DNA of 16,941 nt from positions 1 to 16,941 of the forward strand of contig CAXKVR010000411.1 of assembly GCA_964058845.1 (NCBI GenBank), in the 5' to 3' direction. This stretch comes from Carex sylvatica. Lineage: Eukaryota > Streptophyta > Magnoliopsida > Poales > Cyperaceae. The notes under the pieces are model-generated. The model saw only the letters and a list, made by a program, of their open reading frames with translations, did not search any database and was not told the DNA's origin. The position numbers and the translations under genes were made by a program. Below are positions 8,901 through 15,694 of this stretch, one piece after another (within the stretch, counting starts at the first letter, position 1; every line of letters begins with the position of its first letter).

Positions 8901-9574
8901 CAATGAACTACAGAGCTATATTTCCAGTGGTTACTACAAGCTGGTAAGGCCAGCATTATAATCTTATTCTAATATATAGTTTTATGAATTCAAAATTCCG
9001 TTTTATTTAAATTTCACGATGGTAATTAAAAGAAGCCACATACTGAAAAAAAATTTCGTTAATTAAGACCTTGAATATATGCTTTTATTTTATTTTTGAT
9101 ATATTTAATTGTAATTTTCGATTATTTCATTTCTTTGTGAAGAAAGGAGAACCTATTAAGATGGAAATAAATAAAATCAATTTATTATCACTAGATAATA
9201 TGATCAAGACTCTTCATATCAAAAGGCCTCTTTCCAAGGTATATATATATATATATTTTTTTTTTCTTTATACTTTTTCCAAATTACAGCCAATAGATTA
9301 CAGACTTACAATATTAGAATAAATAACTATTCAATTTATACACCTTGTTTCATAACATTTTTTTTGGTGAGAAATTTATACAGCTATATAATTCTAAAAC
9401 AATCATCCGATTGTTAATTATTAAATGTAGAGGGGTCTGGCAGGAATACTGGCAGACATGCCACAGGACCTGACAGGAATAGTCGAAGACCTGCCACAGG
9501 ACCTGGTAGGAGTACTTGGTTACTCCCTTGTGGGTTACGAAGGCATGCTCCAGGTGCTTAAAAAGCTCCAGTAA
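5787..9574 (+). CDS. Copy 1: uncharacterised, probably organelle-targeted protein (9 exons)
   Basis: Spliced gene of unknown function. Proposed exons are 5787-5975, 6157-6282, 6636-6710, 6974-7126, 7303-7485, 8086-8202, 8857-8943, 9143-9238 and 9431-9574, all joined in phase 0, giving about 389 residues. The start is the first ATG after an in-frame TAG at 5766. Residues 1-53 are Ser/Arg-rich with no Asp or Glu, which suggests a plastid or mitochondrial transit peptide. The remainder looks alpha-helical, with no recognised domain or catalytic motif. Conserved with copy 2 are SPL in exon 2, EISK ending exon 3, YAEIDW ... TSLGL in exon 5, and GYSLV ... LKKL at the C-terminus. Odd points: the exon 3 acceptor is poor and homology continues upstream of it; exons 6 and 7 are duplicates; an 11-residue repeat opens the last exon. 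The exon 3 problem means the gene could be damaged or could skip that exon in frame. Confidence 0.7.
6157..6282 (+). CDS. Copy 1 exon 2
   Basis: 42 codons from acceptor TTCATAG to donor CAG|GTATTA, phase 0 at both ends. It starts YMEEVLKWVTLSPL; copy 2 has the related YMRSCLELVTQSPL at 10172. The shared aromatic start and SPL motif anchor the paralogue alignment. Confidence 0.7.
6636..6710 (+). CDS. Copy 1 exon 3 (5' boundary doubtful)
   Basis: The frame ends DEISK at donor AAG|GTTAGT, exactly as in copy 2. Homology to copy 2 extends upstream to about 6591 (DIIHDFHDGN against RIILEFRENN), but an in-frame TAA at 6579 and the lack of any AG between 6582 and 6634 leave only a weak acceptor (GTGGAG|AAA) that keeps phase 0. 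Skipping the whole exon would also keep the frame, because exons 2 and 4 are both in phase 0. Confidence 0.45.
6974..7126 (+). CDS. Copy 1 exon 4 (single repeat unit)
   Basis: 51 codons from acceptor TGATAG to donor CCG|GTGAGT. It starts VLQNYQN and ends ADDNHVP. The stretch from about residue 10 (SEVIELAFGMMLKK) corresponds to one unit of the repeat that is present three times in copy 2. Confidence 0.7.
7303..7485 (+). CDS. Copy 1 exon 5 (conserved YAEIDW block)
   Basis: 61 codons from acceptor ACAAGAG to donor AAT|GTAAGA. It contains VAEKLSEQ near its start and SYAEIDWRRI ... TSLGLEF near its end. Copy 2 keeps AEQLSK and KYAEIDWSHV ... TSLGLKL, the strongest conserved block of the pair and the best query for a family search. 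Confidence 0.75.
7587..8300 (+). repeat. Segmental tandem duplication, unit 1 (includes exon 6)
   Basis: The intron-exon-intron block from GCACAGTGTTCTTAATTATG to GAAGCCACATAAC recurs at 8334-9044 with a period of about 747 bp and few differences, mostly small indels. Most of this intron sequence has no counterpart in the 81-bp intron of copy 2. Confidence 0.85.
8086..8202 (+). CDS. Copy 1 exon 6 (first of a duplicated exon pair)
   Basis: 39 codons from acceptor TTTTAG to donor CTG|GTAAGG: VDSKNHINKL, then VVNFNKILVDFNNELQ, ending NGYFKL. It is near-identical to exon 7 except for 10 additional residues in its middle. Copy 2 has one counterpart (11890-11973) sharing NKIL-D-FN. Confidence 0.7.
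8334..9044 (+). repeat. Segmental tandem duplication, unit 2 (includes exon 7)
   Basis: Second unit of the duplication, from GCACAGTTCTTAATTATG to GAAGCCACATACTG. Sequence after this unit continues collinearly with copy 2, so the extra unit arose within copy 1. Confidence 0.85.
8857..8943 (+). CDS. Copy 1 exon 7 (duplicate of exon 6, 30 bp shorter)
   Basis: 29 codons from acceptor AATTAG to donor CTG|GTAAGG: VESENHINKILVDFNNELQ, ending SGYYKL. Relative to exon 6 it lacks exactly 30 bases, so the reading frame is preserved. Flanking introns are duplicated with it (see the 7587-8300 and 8334-9044 repeats). Confidence 0.7.
9143..9238 (+). CDS. Copy 1 exon 8
   Basis: 32 codons from acceptor TTTGTGAAG to donor AAG|GTATAT: KGEPIKMEINK ... 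RPLSK. LLSLDNM matches ELSLPKM in the last exon of copy 2. The following intron (9239-9430) starts with a (TA)n tract and is absent from copy 2. Confidence 0.6.
9431..9574 (+). CDS. Copy 1 exon 9 (C-terminus and stop)
   Basis: 47 codons plus TAA, from acceptor AAATGTAG. The first half is an 11-residue repeat: LAGILADMPQD, LTGIVEDLPQD, then LVGVLG. The end, GYSLVGYEGML ... VLKKLQ, matches GYSLVRCKVLL ... ELKKLH of copy 2, which confirms the frame and the stop. Confidence 0.7.
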   Translation, partial: RGLAGILADMPQDLTGIVEDLPQDLVGVLGYSLVGYEGMLQVLKKLQ

Positions 9575-9948
9575 TGTCTTGTAGTTGTATCAACAAAATA
9601 TTTAATTATATAGTTTGGATTTTTCTTTTTTACGACTGGCGTTCGGTTTTCTACTTTTCTATGACTTATGATATGCAGTTTTGAACTTTTGAATTTCAAT
9701 GTGTTATGTACGTTTAATTTTATTCTCTATGAATTGTGGTATAGTTTGTGTCCTATTGATTTTGTAATTACATTATGAGCGTTTGAATGTCTAGCTTGTA
9801 TCAACTATCAAGCACTCACGATGGCTCACAGCCATGCCTATAGCTGAATCACTGTAGGTTGTTGGCAATGTTGTAAAAAACCGTCTGCCGATTAAACGCC
9901 CGCTTAATCGTTGTAAAAAACAGTGGTCAAATCGTTACGAATGCATAA
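9575..9948. other. Spacer between copy 1 and copy 2
   Basis: Holds the presumed 3' untranslated region of copy 1; no AATAAA is seen. It also has a small degenerate repeat: GTTGTAAAAAAC at 9870-9881 and 9910-9921, and the inverted pair CGATTAA (9889) and TTAATCG (9904). The first half of exon 1 and a start codon for copy 2 would be expected here but are missing. Confidence 0.55.
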
Positions 9949-9973
9949 TCGGAGGTCTGTTTGCAGATTTTTG

Positions 9974-10035
9974 GTCTCTTAGATCGCACAAGTGTTTTCA
10001 AAGTCAATCGGGAGATCGAGATAATATGGGAGCAG
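9974..10035 (+). pseudogene. Copy 2 relic of exon 1 (3' part)
   Basis: TCTCTTAGATCG ... AAGTGTTTTCA parallels TCTCAGATCG ... AAGTTGTTTCA of copy 1, and a donor (CAG|GTATCC) sits at the matching place. The frame that matches copy 1 (SLRSHKCFQS) does not stay open into the next exon. The other open frame has no ATG back to a TAA at 9946. Confidence 0.4.
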
Positions 10036-10171
10036 GTATCCTTGCTTATTTTCCCTATCATTTTATACTAATTTTTTGTTTTAGTTCGCTGCAAATATTT
10101 CAAACTTAGTTTATCTAGCTTTGGTTTGCAACAATTTAAGACGATTAAATCAAGTTATTTCATGTTTTTAG

Positions 10172-10289
10172 TATATGAGGTCTTGCCTTGAATTGGTAAC
10201 ACAGTCCCCCTTGGACCCAGAAGAGGTCAAAGAGCTTTTTTCCAACCTTCAGCAAGTGCAGCTTCTTTCTTTACAGGATGATTATTCAG
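10172..10289 (+). CDS. Copy 2 exon 2
   Basis: Starts YMRSCLELVTQSPLDPEE after acceptor TTTTTAG; donor is CAG|GTACAT. It is 8 bp shorter than exon 2 of copy 1, so it ends in phase 1. The first Met of the open frame is at 10175 and is the only start I can offer for copy 2. Confidence 0.55.
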
Positions 10290-10637
10290 GTACATTCTAA
10301 ATTTGATAATAGTAATCTAAGAGTACATACTAGGGTCATCCGAGGACAATTCAGATTGGGATCGACCAAGTCGGACGGAAATTGACCAATAATTAGTCTG
10401 ACATGACGATTTGTATAATGCCAGATCTTAAATTAATCATTTTCTAGAGTTCTAGTGGTCTATTGGAGGATTTGCATTCTATAATCAGACATGTTTATGT
10501 ACTGAGATTTAGAAAATCTGTTAATTAATGGACTAAAATGAACCAGCTAAAACAAAGTTAAAAATTCTGAACTTTTTTTTGTCTCTATTTCTCTCTATTG
10601 AAGGTTAGATGGTTGTTGAAGCTGTCTGACATTCCAG

Positions 10638-10822
10638 AAGTGAAAGAGGTCCCCAAGTTCAGTCTAGATGCCCGCACTTTTCTCGAAAGAATAATTCTAG
10701 AATTCCGGGAAAACAACATGCATGCAGTAATGGAGAATATGGAGCATATAGCAAACCCTGATGTAAGGGGAGTCTTAAATTTCCTCAGGGAGAAGTGCAA
10801 GGATCAAAGTGAGATCTCCAAG
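10638..10822 (+). CDS. Copy 2 exon 3 (shifted acceptor)
   Basis: The site collinear with copy 1 (TTGAAG|GTTAG, exon from 10604) leads from phase 1 straight into a TAG. The downstream acceptor CTGACATTCCAG|AAGTG restores the frame: EVKEVPKFSL ... RIILEFRENN ... QSEISK. Donor is AAG|GTTAGT, as in copy 1. Confidence 0.5.
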
Positions 10823-10999
10823 GTTAGTTCATTATACATAATTAACTGCCATGAATGTGCTGGTACATTTAAGTTTTACAGTATGTGTATGAAAATTAGT
10901 AAATTCATGTACTTGAAATTATATCTCAGTTCTCTGAAAGTTCATGTATATATTTTGTTTAATTTTCTGATAGGTTCTTCAAAATTATAAGGTACATGC

Positions 11000-11356
11000 A
11001 CTCCAGAGACGTTTTTGACGGCATACAAGATGATGATCAAAGATGCAGTACATGGTGTAATGTTTCCATTCGTGACTGACCTATTCAAAATCTTGTCTAC
11101 CCTCGCAGCAGAGGATAATGCAGATTATCAAGTTACATACACTCCACAGATGTTGTTAAGGGCATTCGAGATAATTTGCAAAGATGCAACACCATCTCCA
11201 CTCATGCCCGACCTATGCGAAACCTTGTCTACCGTCAATAATAAATACACTTCAAAGATGTTGTTGACGGCATACGAGATGATTGTCAAAGATGCAACAG
11301 ATTCTCCAATTTCCAAACTATGCGAAATCTTGCCTACCCTCGCTGAAGATAATAAA
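11000..11356 (+). repeat. In-frame triple repeat in copy 2 exon 4
   Basis: Units begin at 11000, 11141 and 11249, each with ACTCCA or ACTTCA then AGATG/AGACG, and are 141, 108 and about 108 bases, all multiples of three. Units 2 and 3 are most alike at both DNA and protein level. Confidence 0.75.
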
Positions 11357-11389
11357 AAAGTATCGATGCTTTCACAGACTCACGACCAG
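11009..11389 (+). CDS. Copy 2 exon 4 (three repeat units)
   Basis: The acceptor collinear with copy 1 (10974, GATAG) gives a stop or frameshift, because one base is missing in TATAAGGTACA. CTCCAGAG|ACG at 11009 keeps phase 0. The exon then stays open for 127 codons to CAG|GTATTA; an alternative donor lies at 11360. It encodes three units with AYKMMIKDA, AFEIICKDA and AYEMIVKDA cores, each ending near LSTL or LPTL. Copy 1 has one unit. Confidence 0.6.
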
Positions 11390-11619
11390 GTATTATCTGT
11401 CATTTTGTTCCCCCTAAATTTTAGCTTTGAACTAACTGATGACAATGATAACAAAAAGAAAATTTAGAACAAATGGTTCGAGTTAATTTACATCCAAACT
11501 TCAATGTAGAAATTCATGTTCTTTTTTATTGCTTATTTGCCGTTGTAGCAGGCAGGGCCTTCTAAACCTTCAATTGGGAAAGAGCTAGCACTGTTTTTTT
11601 TGACAAATTGAGAAAGCAG

Positions 11620-11808
11620 GACCTGGCATCCCTTGCAGAACAACTAAGCAAGGTGGCTAATTTCATGATGGAAATTCCTGTTTTGGCAGAACTTACAGGT
11701 GAAAAAGGAAACTACATCGCCAATAAATATGCTGAGATAGATTGGTCTCATGTGGCTGAAGAAATTCATACTTCGTTGGGCTTGAAGTTGTTCGTCCCCG
11801 ACCTACAG
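11620..11808 (+). CDS. Copy 2 exon 5 (YAEIDW block, GC donor)
   Basis: 63 codons from a pyrimidine-rich acceptor ending AAAGCAG. It starts DLASLAEQLSK and contains KYAEIDWSHV ... TSLGLKL. The exon ends CTACAG|GCAAAT where copy 1 has AAT|GTAAGA, indicating a GC-AG intron (11809-11889). Confidence 0.6.
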
Positions 11809-11889
11809 GCAAATTTACTTTTACTCAATTTTTTACTGAGCACAAATTAGTTCACTTAGTGTTGTTTAACTTTTGTGCTCATTGTGTAG

Positions 11890-11973
11890 ATTTACAAGCA
11901 GTACGGCCAGTACCACACTGAACTTTTCATGTCCATGGTGGATTTGAATAAAATCCTGGATGACTTCAACCAA
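11890..11973 (+). CDS. Copy 2 exon 6
   Basis: 28 codons from acceptor TGTGTAG to donor CAA|GTATGG: IYKQYGQYHTE ... NKILDDFNQ. It is the single counterpart of the duplicated exons 6 and 7 of copy 1. The intron starts GTATGGCCAGC, like GTAAGGCCAGC in copy 1. Confidence 0.6.
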
Positions 11974-12159
11974 GTATGGCCAGCTTAAAATTTTTATTTT
12001 TGTAGTTTCTAGCATTCAAAACTTCTATTTTATTTAAATTTTAAGATGGTAAAGAATCCAGATACTGATAAGAAATAATTGTGGAAAGATCATGAATATA
12101 TATACTTTTATTTTATTTTGACATCTATAATGTATTTTTGGATTATTTGATTTGTGTAG

Positions 12160-12384
12160 ATAGTAATAAGAGGAAGAATTATTGAGTAAGAATTATCACT
12201 ACCAAAGATGTTAGAGGCTGTAAACAAAAGGAATAGTGTAAATTATGTGGATGTACTACTTCCACAACCAGATTCTCGAGTTATTTTGATGTTGCATACC
12301 TTTAAAAGTCCATTGACACTTGTTATCGGTTACTCCCTTGTAAGGTGCAAAGTCCTACTTAAGGAGCTCAAGAAGCTCCATTAA
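12160..12384 (+). pseudogene. Copy 2 last exon with in-frame stop
   Basis: After acceptor TGTGTAG the frame reads IVIRGRIIE and meets TAA at 12187-12189. The same frame then continues ELSLPKM ... GYSLVRCKVLL ... ELKKLH to TAA at 12382, matching exons 8 and 9 of copy 1. A downstream acceptor (CCAAAG|ATG, exon from 12208) would bypass the stop in phase 0 but has a poor pyrimidine tract. The intron that splits this region in copy 1 is absent. Confidence 0.55.
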
Positions 12385-13085
12385 TTCATTGACATATCTA
12401 TTTAGTTTTTTTATTGCTTATTTACTTCAGGAGCAAATTATGATTATCGAGGATTAGTGTAACGGATAGTTGTATTCCTATATTTAATTTGCTATTATGT
12501 TGGTTTATTTTAAAAATAGTATTATAATGTAATAGACAACCTTATTCCTATTTAGCAAATAGTAGTCTCAGCTTGTTTTTTGAATCTTGTCTTCTTGATT
12601 TGGTCCGTAAAACACATTTTAGAATGTCGAATGTCTTTAACATATATATATATATATATAAATCACCCCATAGATACTGAGAAGGTTTGATTTGGATGTT
12701 CAATTTTGAATCTCTTTTGCAAATGCATCCTCTGGTAATGGAGGGTTTGATTTGAATCTACAAATGGGTTTGAAATGCATCTGCTAATATGCTAGTTTGA
12801 TTTGAAATAGCCACCTTACTTTTATTTTAATTTGAACTGTGAGTAGAAATTTTACAAGTGAGATAAAATATTCTAACACAAGAGTGACTATACTTCTCTT
12901 TACTTTTTTTTTTTTTTATTTGTTACAATTTGAACACGTATACATATGGATTTAAAAGAGATTTTACACAACATCATTCTGTATGCATTGAGCATCTTCC
13001 ATACATGCAACACTTTTTTCATAAAAAAAAAAAAAGTATAAAGGCAACAAAAATAAACTAACAAGTAGAAAAAAAAAAAAAAACC
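12385..13085. other. Intergenic stretch 3' of copy 2
   Basis: No gene seen. It contains a (TA)n microsatellite (12642-12661), three GTTTGATTTG motifs (about 12685, 12748, 12793) within a diverged repeat that also shares AAATGCATC, and homopolymer A/T runs. Confidence 0.55.
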
Positions 13086-13092
13086 CTTTGTG

Positions 13093-13312
13093 CACGTGTC
13101 ACTCCTTAATTTTCTAATTTTCTCCAATTGACCCTCAAAATTAAGTTTAATCTGCATAATTATGATAACTAATTTAATTTATTTGGCACGTGTCATAGTT
13201 TCATGTAAAAAGTACTATTTTAAATTCAATTAAAAAATTATGATAAATATTTATTAGTAAGAGGTTTTAATTATGCTTGCATGACCTTCTGTTTAATTTG
13301 AAGACACGTGGC
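13093..13312. promoter_or_regulatory. Cluster of three ACGT (G-box/ABRE-like) sites
   Basis: CACGTGTC at 13093-13100 and 13187-13194, and CACGTGGC at 13305-13312. ACGTGTC and ACGTGGC match the ABA-response-element core bound by plant bZIP factors. Spacing is 94 and 118 bp. No gene starts nearby within the window, so function is unproven; they could also be part of an old transposon. Confidence 0.35.
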
Positions 13313-14450
13313 ATATATCACTCCGTTTCAGGAAGTGGTATCATATACAATATTAATACATCTGATTATAATCTTTCAATTAAATTTTCTTTCTTCCATC
13401 TATGCAAAGTCTGACTCTGTCTCTAATCGATTACATATATCAAAATAATTAATTTTCAAATTTAATAGTTACAAATCAAACAAGTCGGATATATATATTC
13501 GTATCTCATCCGATCCGAGTCAATTTAAAATGTCTAACAAATCCGTACCTGATCCATAAAATTTCTCAGCAAGTTGGATTCAGGTCAGATTGTTCCACTT
13601 GGGTCGATCAGGTGAGTTTTTGACATCCCGAGACATGCAAATTTTGCTAATTTTTCCGCTCAAATTTGATATATCTAGCTACAATTAATACCACGACAAT
13701 ATATATACCATGCAAATCATCAAACAAAAAGAATCTCAAGAGTATATTTTTATTAATGAAAAGAGGCAATAAAGCCTCTCTGAAATTAGAATCTTAAATG
13801 TATATTTTCATTAATGAAAAAAAAATACTTGTCAATAAATTAATGAGAAAAAGGTTAATAAATCCTCTAACCGCCTCAAAATAAGCAAAACAATAATATG
13901 CGTAAAAATAGATCCGGAATAATAATAATAATAATAAAAGAGATAACGACGAATAAATGCATCTGTGTTTAGCAAATTTTAGTTACTCTATGGTCGCTAG
14001 TATGAAACCAATTATGTATCATAACACGCCTGTATACTTTTATCAAGAGAAGTAAAACACACCAGTAAAAAAAAAAAGATTAGGTCAGAATCTGATCGTT
14101 TCTAGTCAAAATGAGAATGCTTGATCGATTCCACCAGACATGAGCAAAATTTTGTTAATCCCACTAGCAATGACCGAAATACTAGTATTCCATATATAAT
14201 TTGGATTGAGTTATAACTGAAGAAAATTATGGAAAAATAAATAAATATGAAATTTGAATCAATATTGCAAGACACAATTTTTTTTTTTGAGAAATTTAGA
14301 TATATACCCATATAACTTCATTAATGAACTCTGATTGGAAACATGAAAATGATGAAGCACTGCAGCAAGGGCCCACTGAGCAGAACTAGACACGGGAATG
14401 AAGCTAGAAATGGAGACGACACTGAGAGTTCATTAACCTTTCAATTAGGC
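13313..14450. other. Intergenic stretch, probably old transposon debris
   Basis: No gene seen. Low-complexity AT-rich DNA with an (ATA)n tract (13918-13937), a small AGAGGC/GCCTCT hairpin with AATAAA in its loop (13762-13779), and the 12-bp inverted pair TTAATGAACTCT (14321) and AGAGTTCATTAA (14425). Short minus-strand frames here lack any support. Confidence 0.5.
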
Positions 14451-14476
14451 TTGAGAGACTGAGAAAATACAAGTTG

Positions 14477-14660
14477 GTGTTGATGTGTCAATGAGTGATT
14501 AATTAGGCTGATTTGTAGTGTCATTTAGCTTAATTTTTTTGTAATGTGTGTCGCCTATATAAAGCCATGAGTTTTATGAAAGCAGATTATGAAATGAATA
14601 AGCATGCAATTTGTTGGGTTTTTACCCATTTTATTTTCTTTCATTTTCTTTTACTGTTCT
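14477..14660 (+). mobile_element. LTR-like fragment with promoter
   Basis: The segment starting TGTTGATGTGTCAATGAG carries CCTATATAAAGCC at about 14554, then GAAATGAATAAGCATG and a TTTCTTTCATTTTC tract. That order is common in the LTR promoter and leader of plant copia elements. I see no second LTR, no gag-pol frame and no firm TG...CA boundaries, so it may be a solo LTR or an unrelated promoter. Confidence 0.35.
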
Positions 14661-14985
14661 TGATTGAGATTGGCTCAATTGATTAATTGTGATTGATACT
14701 GAGTTGCATTGAGCTAAGCTCGTAGGTGTAAGAAGGGCCCAAAATAGTTTTGCTAATGCTTTGGTTAAATGATGGGTGAGAAGATTAGGTACTTGTTTTT
14801 AAGCTGAATGGTGATACTTTAGTCTAATATATTGTGAGAAGCTAGAGACTTTAGACTAGATAATGTCTTGTGCCCTTTGTTCCAATCACATTTAGACAAA
14901 ATATGTAATTATAGATTAATTCCATCTAGTATGGCACAGTCTGCTTTTCTTGTGTCTGCCTTCTCACATAAGTTTATATATATAT
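14661..14985. other. Intergenic stretch, nothing recognised
   Basis: No open frame, RNA gene or repeat that I can support. It may continue the LTR-like fragment. Confidence 0.45.
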
Positions 14986-15000
14986 CCTTCTTTTAAATTT
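14986..15000. repeat. Left target-site duplication of the SINE
   Basis: CCTTCTTTTAAATTT abuts the poly-T end; it is repeated with one extra T at 15133-15148. Confidence 0.75.
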
Positions 15001-15132
15001 TAATTTTTTTTTTTTTTGAGAATTGCCCGTAGGCCGCCACACACACACACTTTCCTGTCTTTGGCAAGGATCGAATCCATTTCTCCCGTAAGAGAGTGGA
15101 GTGTCTTACCAAGCTGCTATAAGCAGCAATGA
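15001..15132 (-). mobile_element. tRNA-derived SINE (minus orientation)
   Basis: On the minus strand the element reads TAGCAGCTTGGTAA (A-box-like, 15106-15119), then GGATTCGATCC (B-box-like, 15068-15078), then a GT-rich stretch and a poly-A tail (the T run at 15003-15017). The order and spacing match the internal Pol III promoter of a tRNA-derived SINE. CCTTCTTTTAAATT on the left and CCTTCTTTTTAAATT on the right form a target duplication of about 15 bp, differing by one T, as left by LINE-type insertion. It has no coding capacity. Confidence 0.8.
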
Positions 15133-15148
15133 CCTTCTTTTTAAATTA
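15133..15148. repeat. Right target-site duplication of the SINE
   Basis: CCTTCTTTTTAAATTA follows the 5' end of the minus-oriented SINE and matches 14986-15000 apart from one inserted T. Confidence 0.75.
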
Positions 15149-15585
15149 GAGGGCCGGTTATTAATTAGAAAGGGAAGGAAAGGATAAGGACATAAATGTC
15201 TTTTCATTTTTTCAATAGTATTAATTAGTGTTTTTAATTGATTAAATGACAAAATGGGGATATAAATAAAATGAATGGGTTTGAATGGGGAAATAACTAA
15301 TTATAAAATTTTAATGGGTAAATATCTAATTGATGAAGTTATGATTGGCAATTGAAATTTTAATGGGTAAATATCTAATATCTAAATGAATGGGTAAATA
15401 TCTAAATTTCTCTTTTTTTTTTAGTCAACTTCTGTCGAAATGAACAGATTTTAATTAATTGCAACTAAAATGACCGAATATTAATTTTTAGTTTTATTTT
15501 AAGATTCAATTGAAAGTTGATAGAGTCTGCTTGATGACATGAATCACACAACGAAGGAACCTAGAGGTTCAATTGGTATCAGACC
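15149..15585. other. Intergenic stretch with short tandem repeat
   Basis: No gene seen. The motif AATGGGTAAATATCTAA occurs at about 15313, 15362 and 15389; the first two copies extend to TTTTAATGGGTAAATATC. A degenerate relative (AATGGGGAAATAACTAA) lies near 15285. Confidence 0.6.
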
Positions 15586-15694
15586 AATTTCAATTTGATG
15601 TTTGGTCGGAGCCGTTTCATCAAAATTAAAATTTGTACGGATGATTTATTTTAAAATGTGTCCCGTAATTTTAAATGGATGTAAAAAAAATTTC
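15586..15694 (+). repeat. Dispersed repeat, copy 2 (partner at 1624-1729)
   Basis: Matches the reverse complement of 1624-1729 end to end: TTTGATGTTTGGTC, GCCGTTTCAT, TTTATTTTAAAAT, GTCCCGTAATTTTAAATG. Both edges are sharp. The class is unknown. Confidence 0.7.

Larger units (their letters stand above)
9974..12384 (+). pseudogene. Copy 2: tandem paralogue of copy 1, possibly decaying
   Basis: Second member of the unrecognised family, collinear with copy 1. The pieces best supported are 10172-10289, 10638-10822, 11009-11389, 11620-11808, 11890-11973 and 12160-12384. These join without a frameshift if two acceptors are moved downstream relative to copy 1 and a GC donor is used at 11809. From the first Met (10175) that gives 327 residues to a TAA at 12187. 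The homologous C-terminus continues in the same frame after that stop to TAA at 12382. No transit-peptide start is visible: 9974-10035 resembles only the end of exon 1 of copy 1 and has no in-frame ATG. Intron 2 shares the 25-base string starting TTTGTATAATGCCAG with copy 1. It may be a pseudogene, or a functional gene with altered splicing; transcripts would decide. Confidence 0.6.

Noticed and set aside
5787..9574. Assignment of copy 1 to the plastid DUF760 family
   Set aside because: Considered because of the transit peptide and helical character, but I cannot see the conserved blocks of that family, so no family name is given.
10036..10045. U12-type donor (GTATCCTTGC) after the exon 1 relic of copy 2
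   Set aside because: The string fits the minor-spliceosome donor consensus, but there is no TCCTTAAC-like branch site before the 10171 acceptor and the matching copy 1 intron is ordinary GT-AG, so it is probably chance.
11015..11467. Stand-alone 150-codon gene
   Set aside because: It has no ATG start at its 5' end, follows a splice-like acceptor and aligns with exon 4 of copy 1; it is an exon read into the next intron.
13762..13779. AGAGGC-AATAAA-GCCTCT hairpin as a poly(A) or terminator signal
   Set aside because: No transcript or gene end is evident nearby; a 6-bp hairpin is expected by chance in this much DNA.
15573..15585. Primer-binding-site-like TTGGTATCAGACC
   Set aside because: It resembles the initiator-tRNA primer site of copia elements, but it departs from it after TATCAGA, forms its own TTGGT/ACCAA hairpin and has no LTR end or gag frame beside it.
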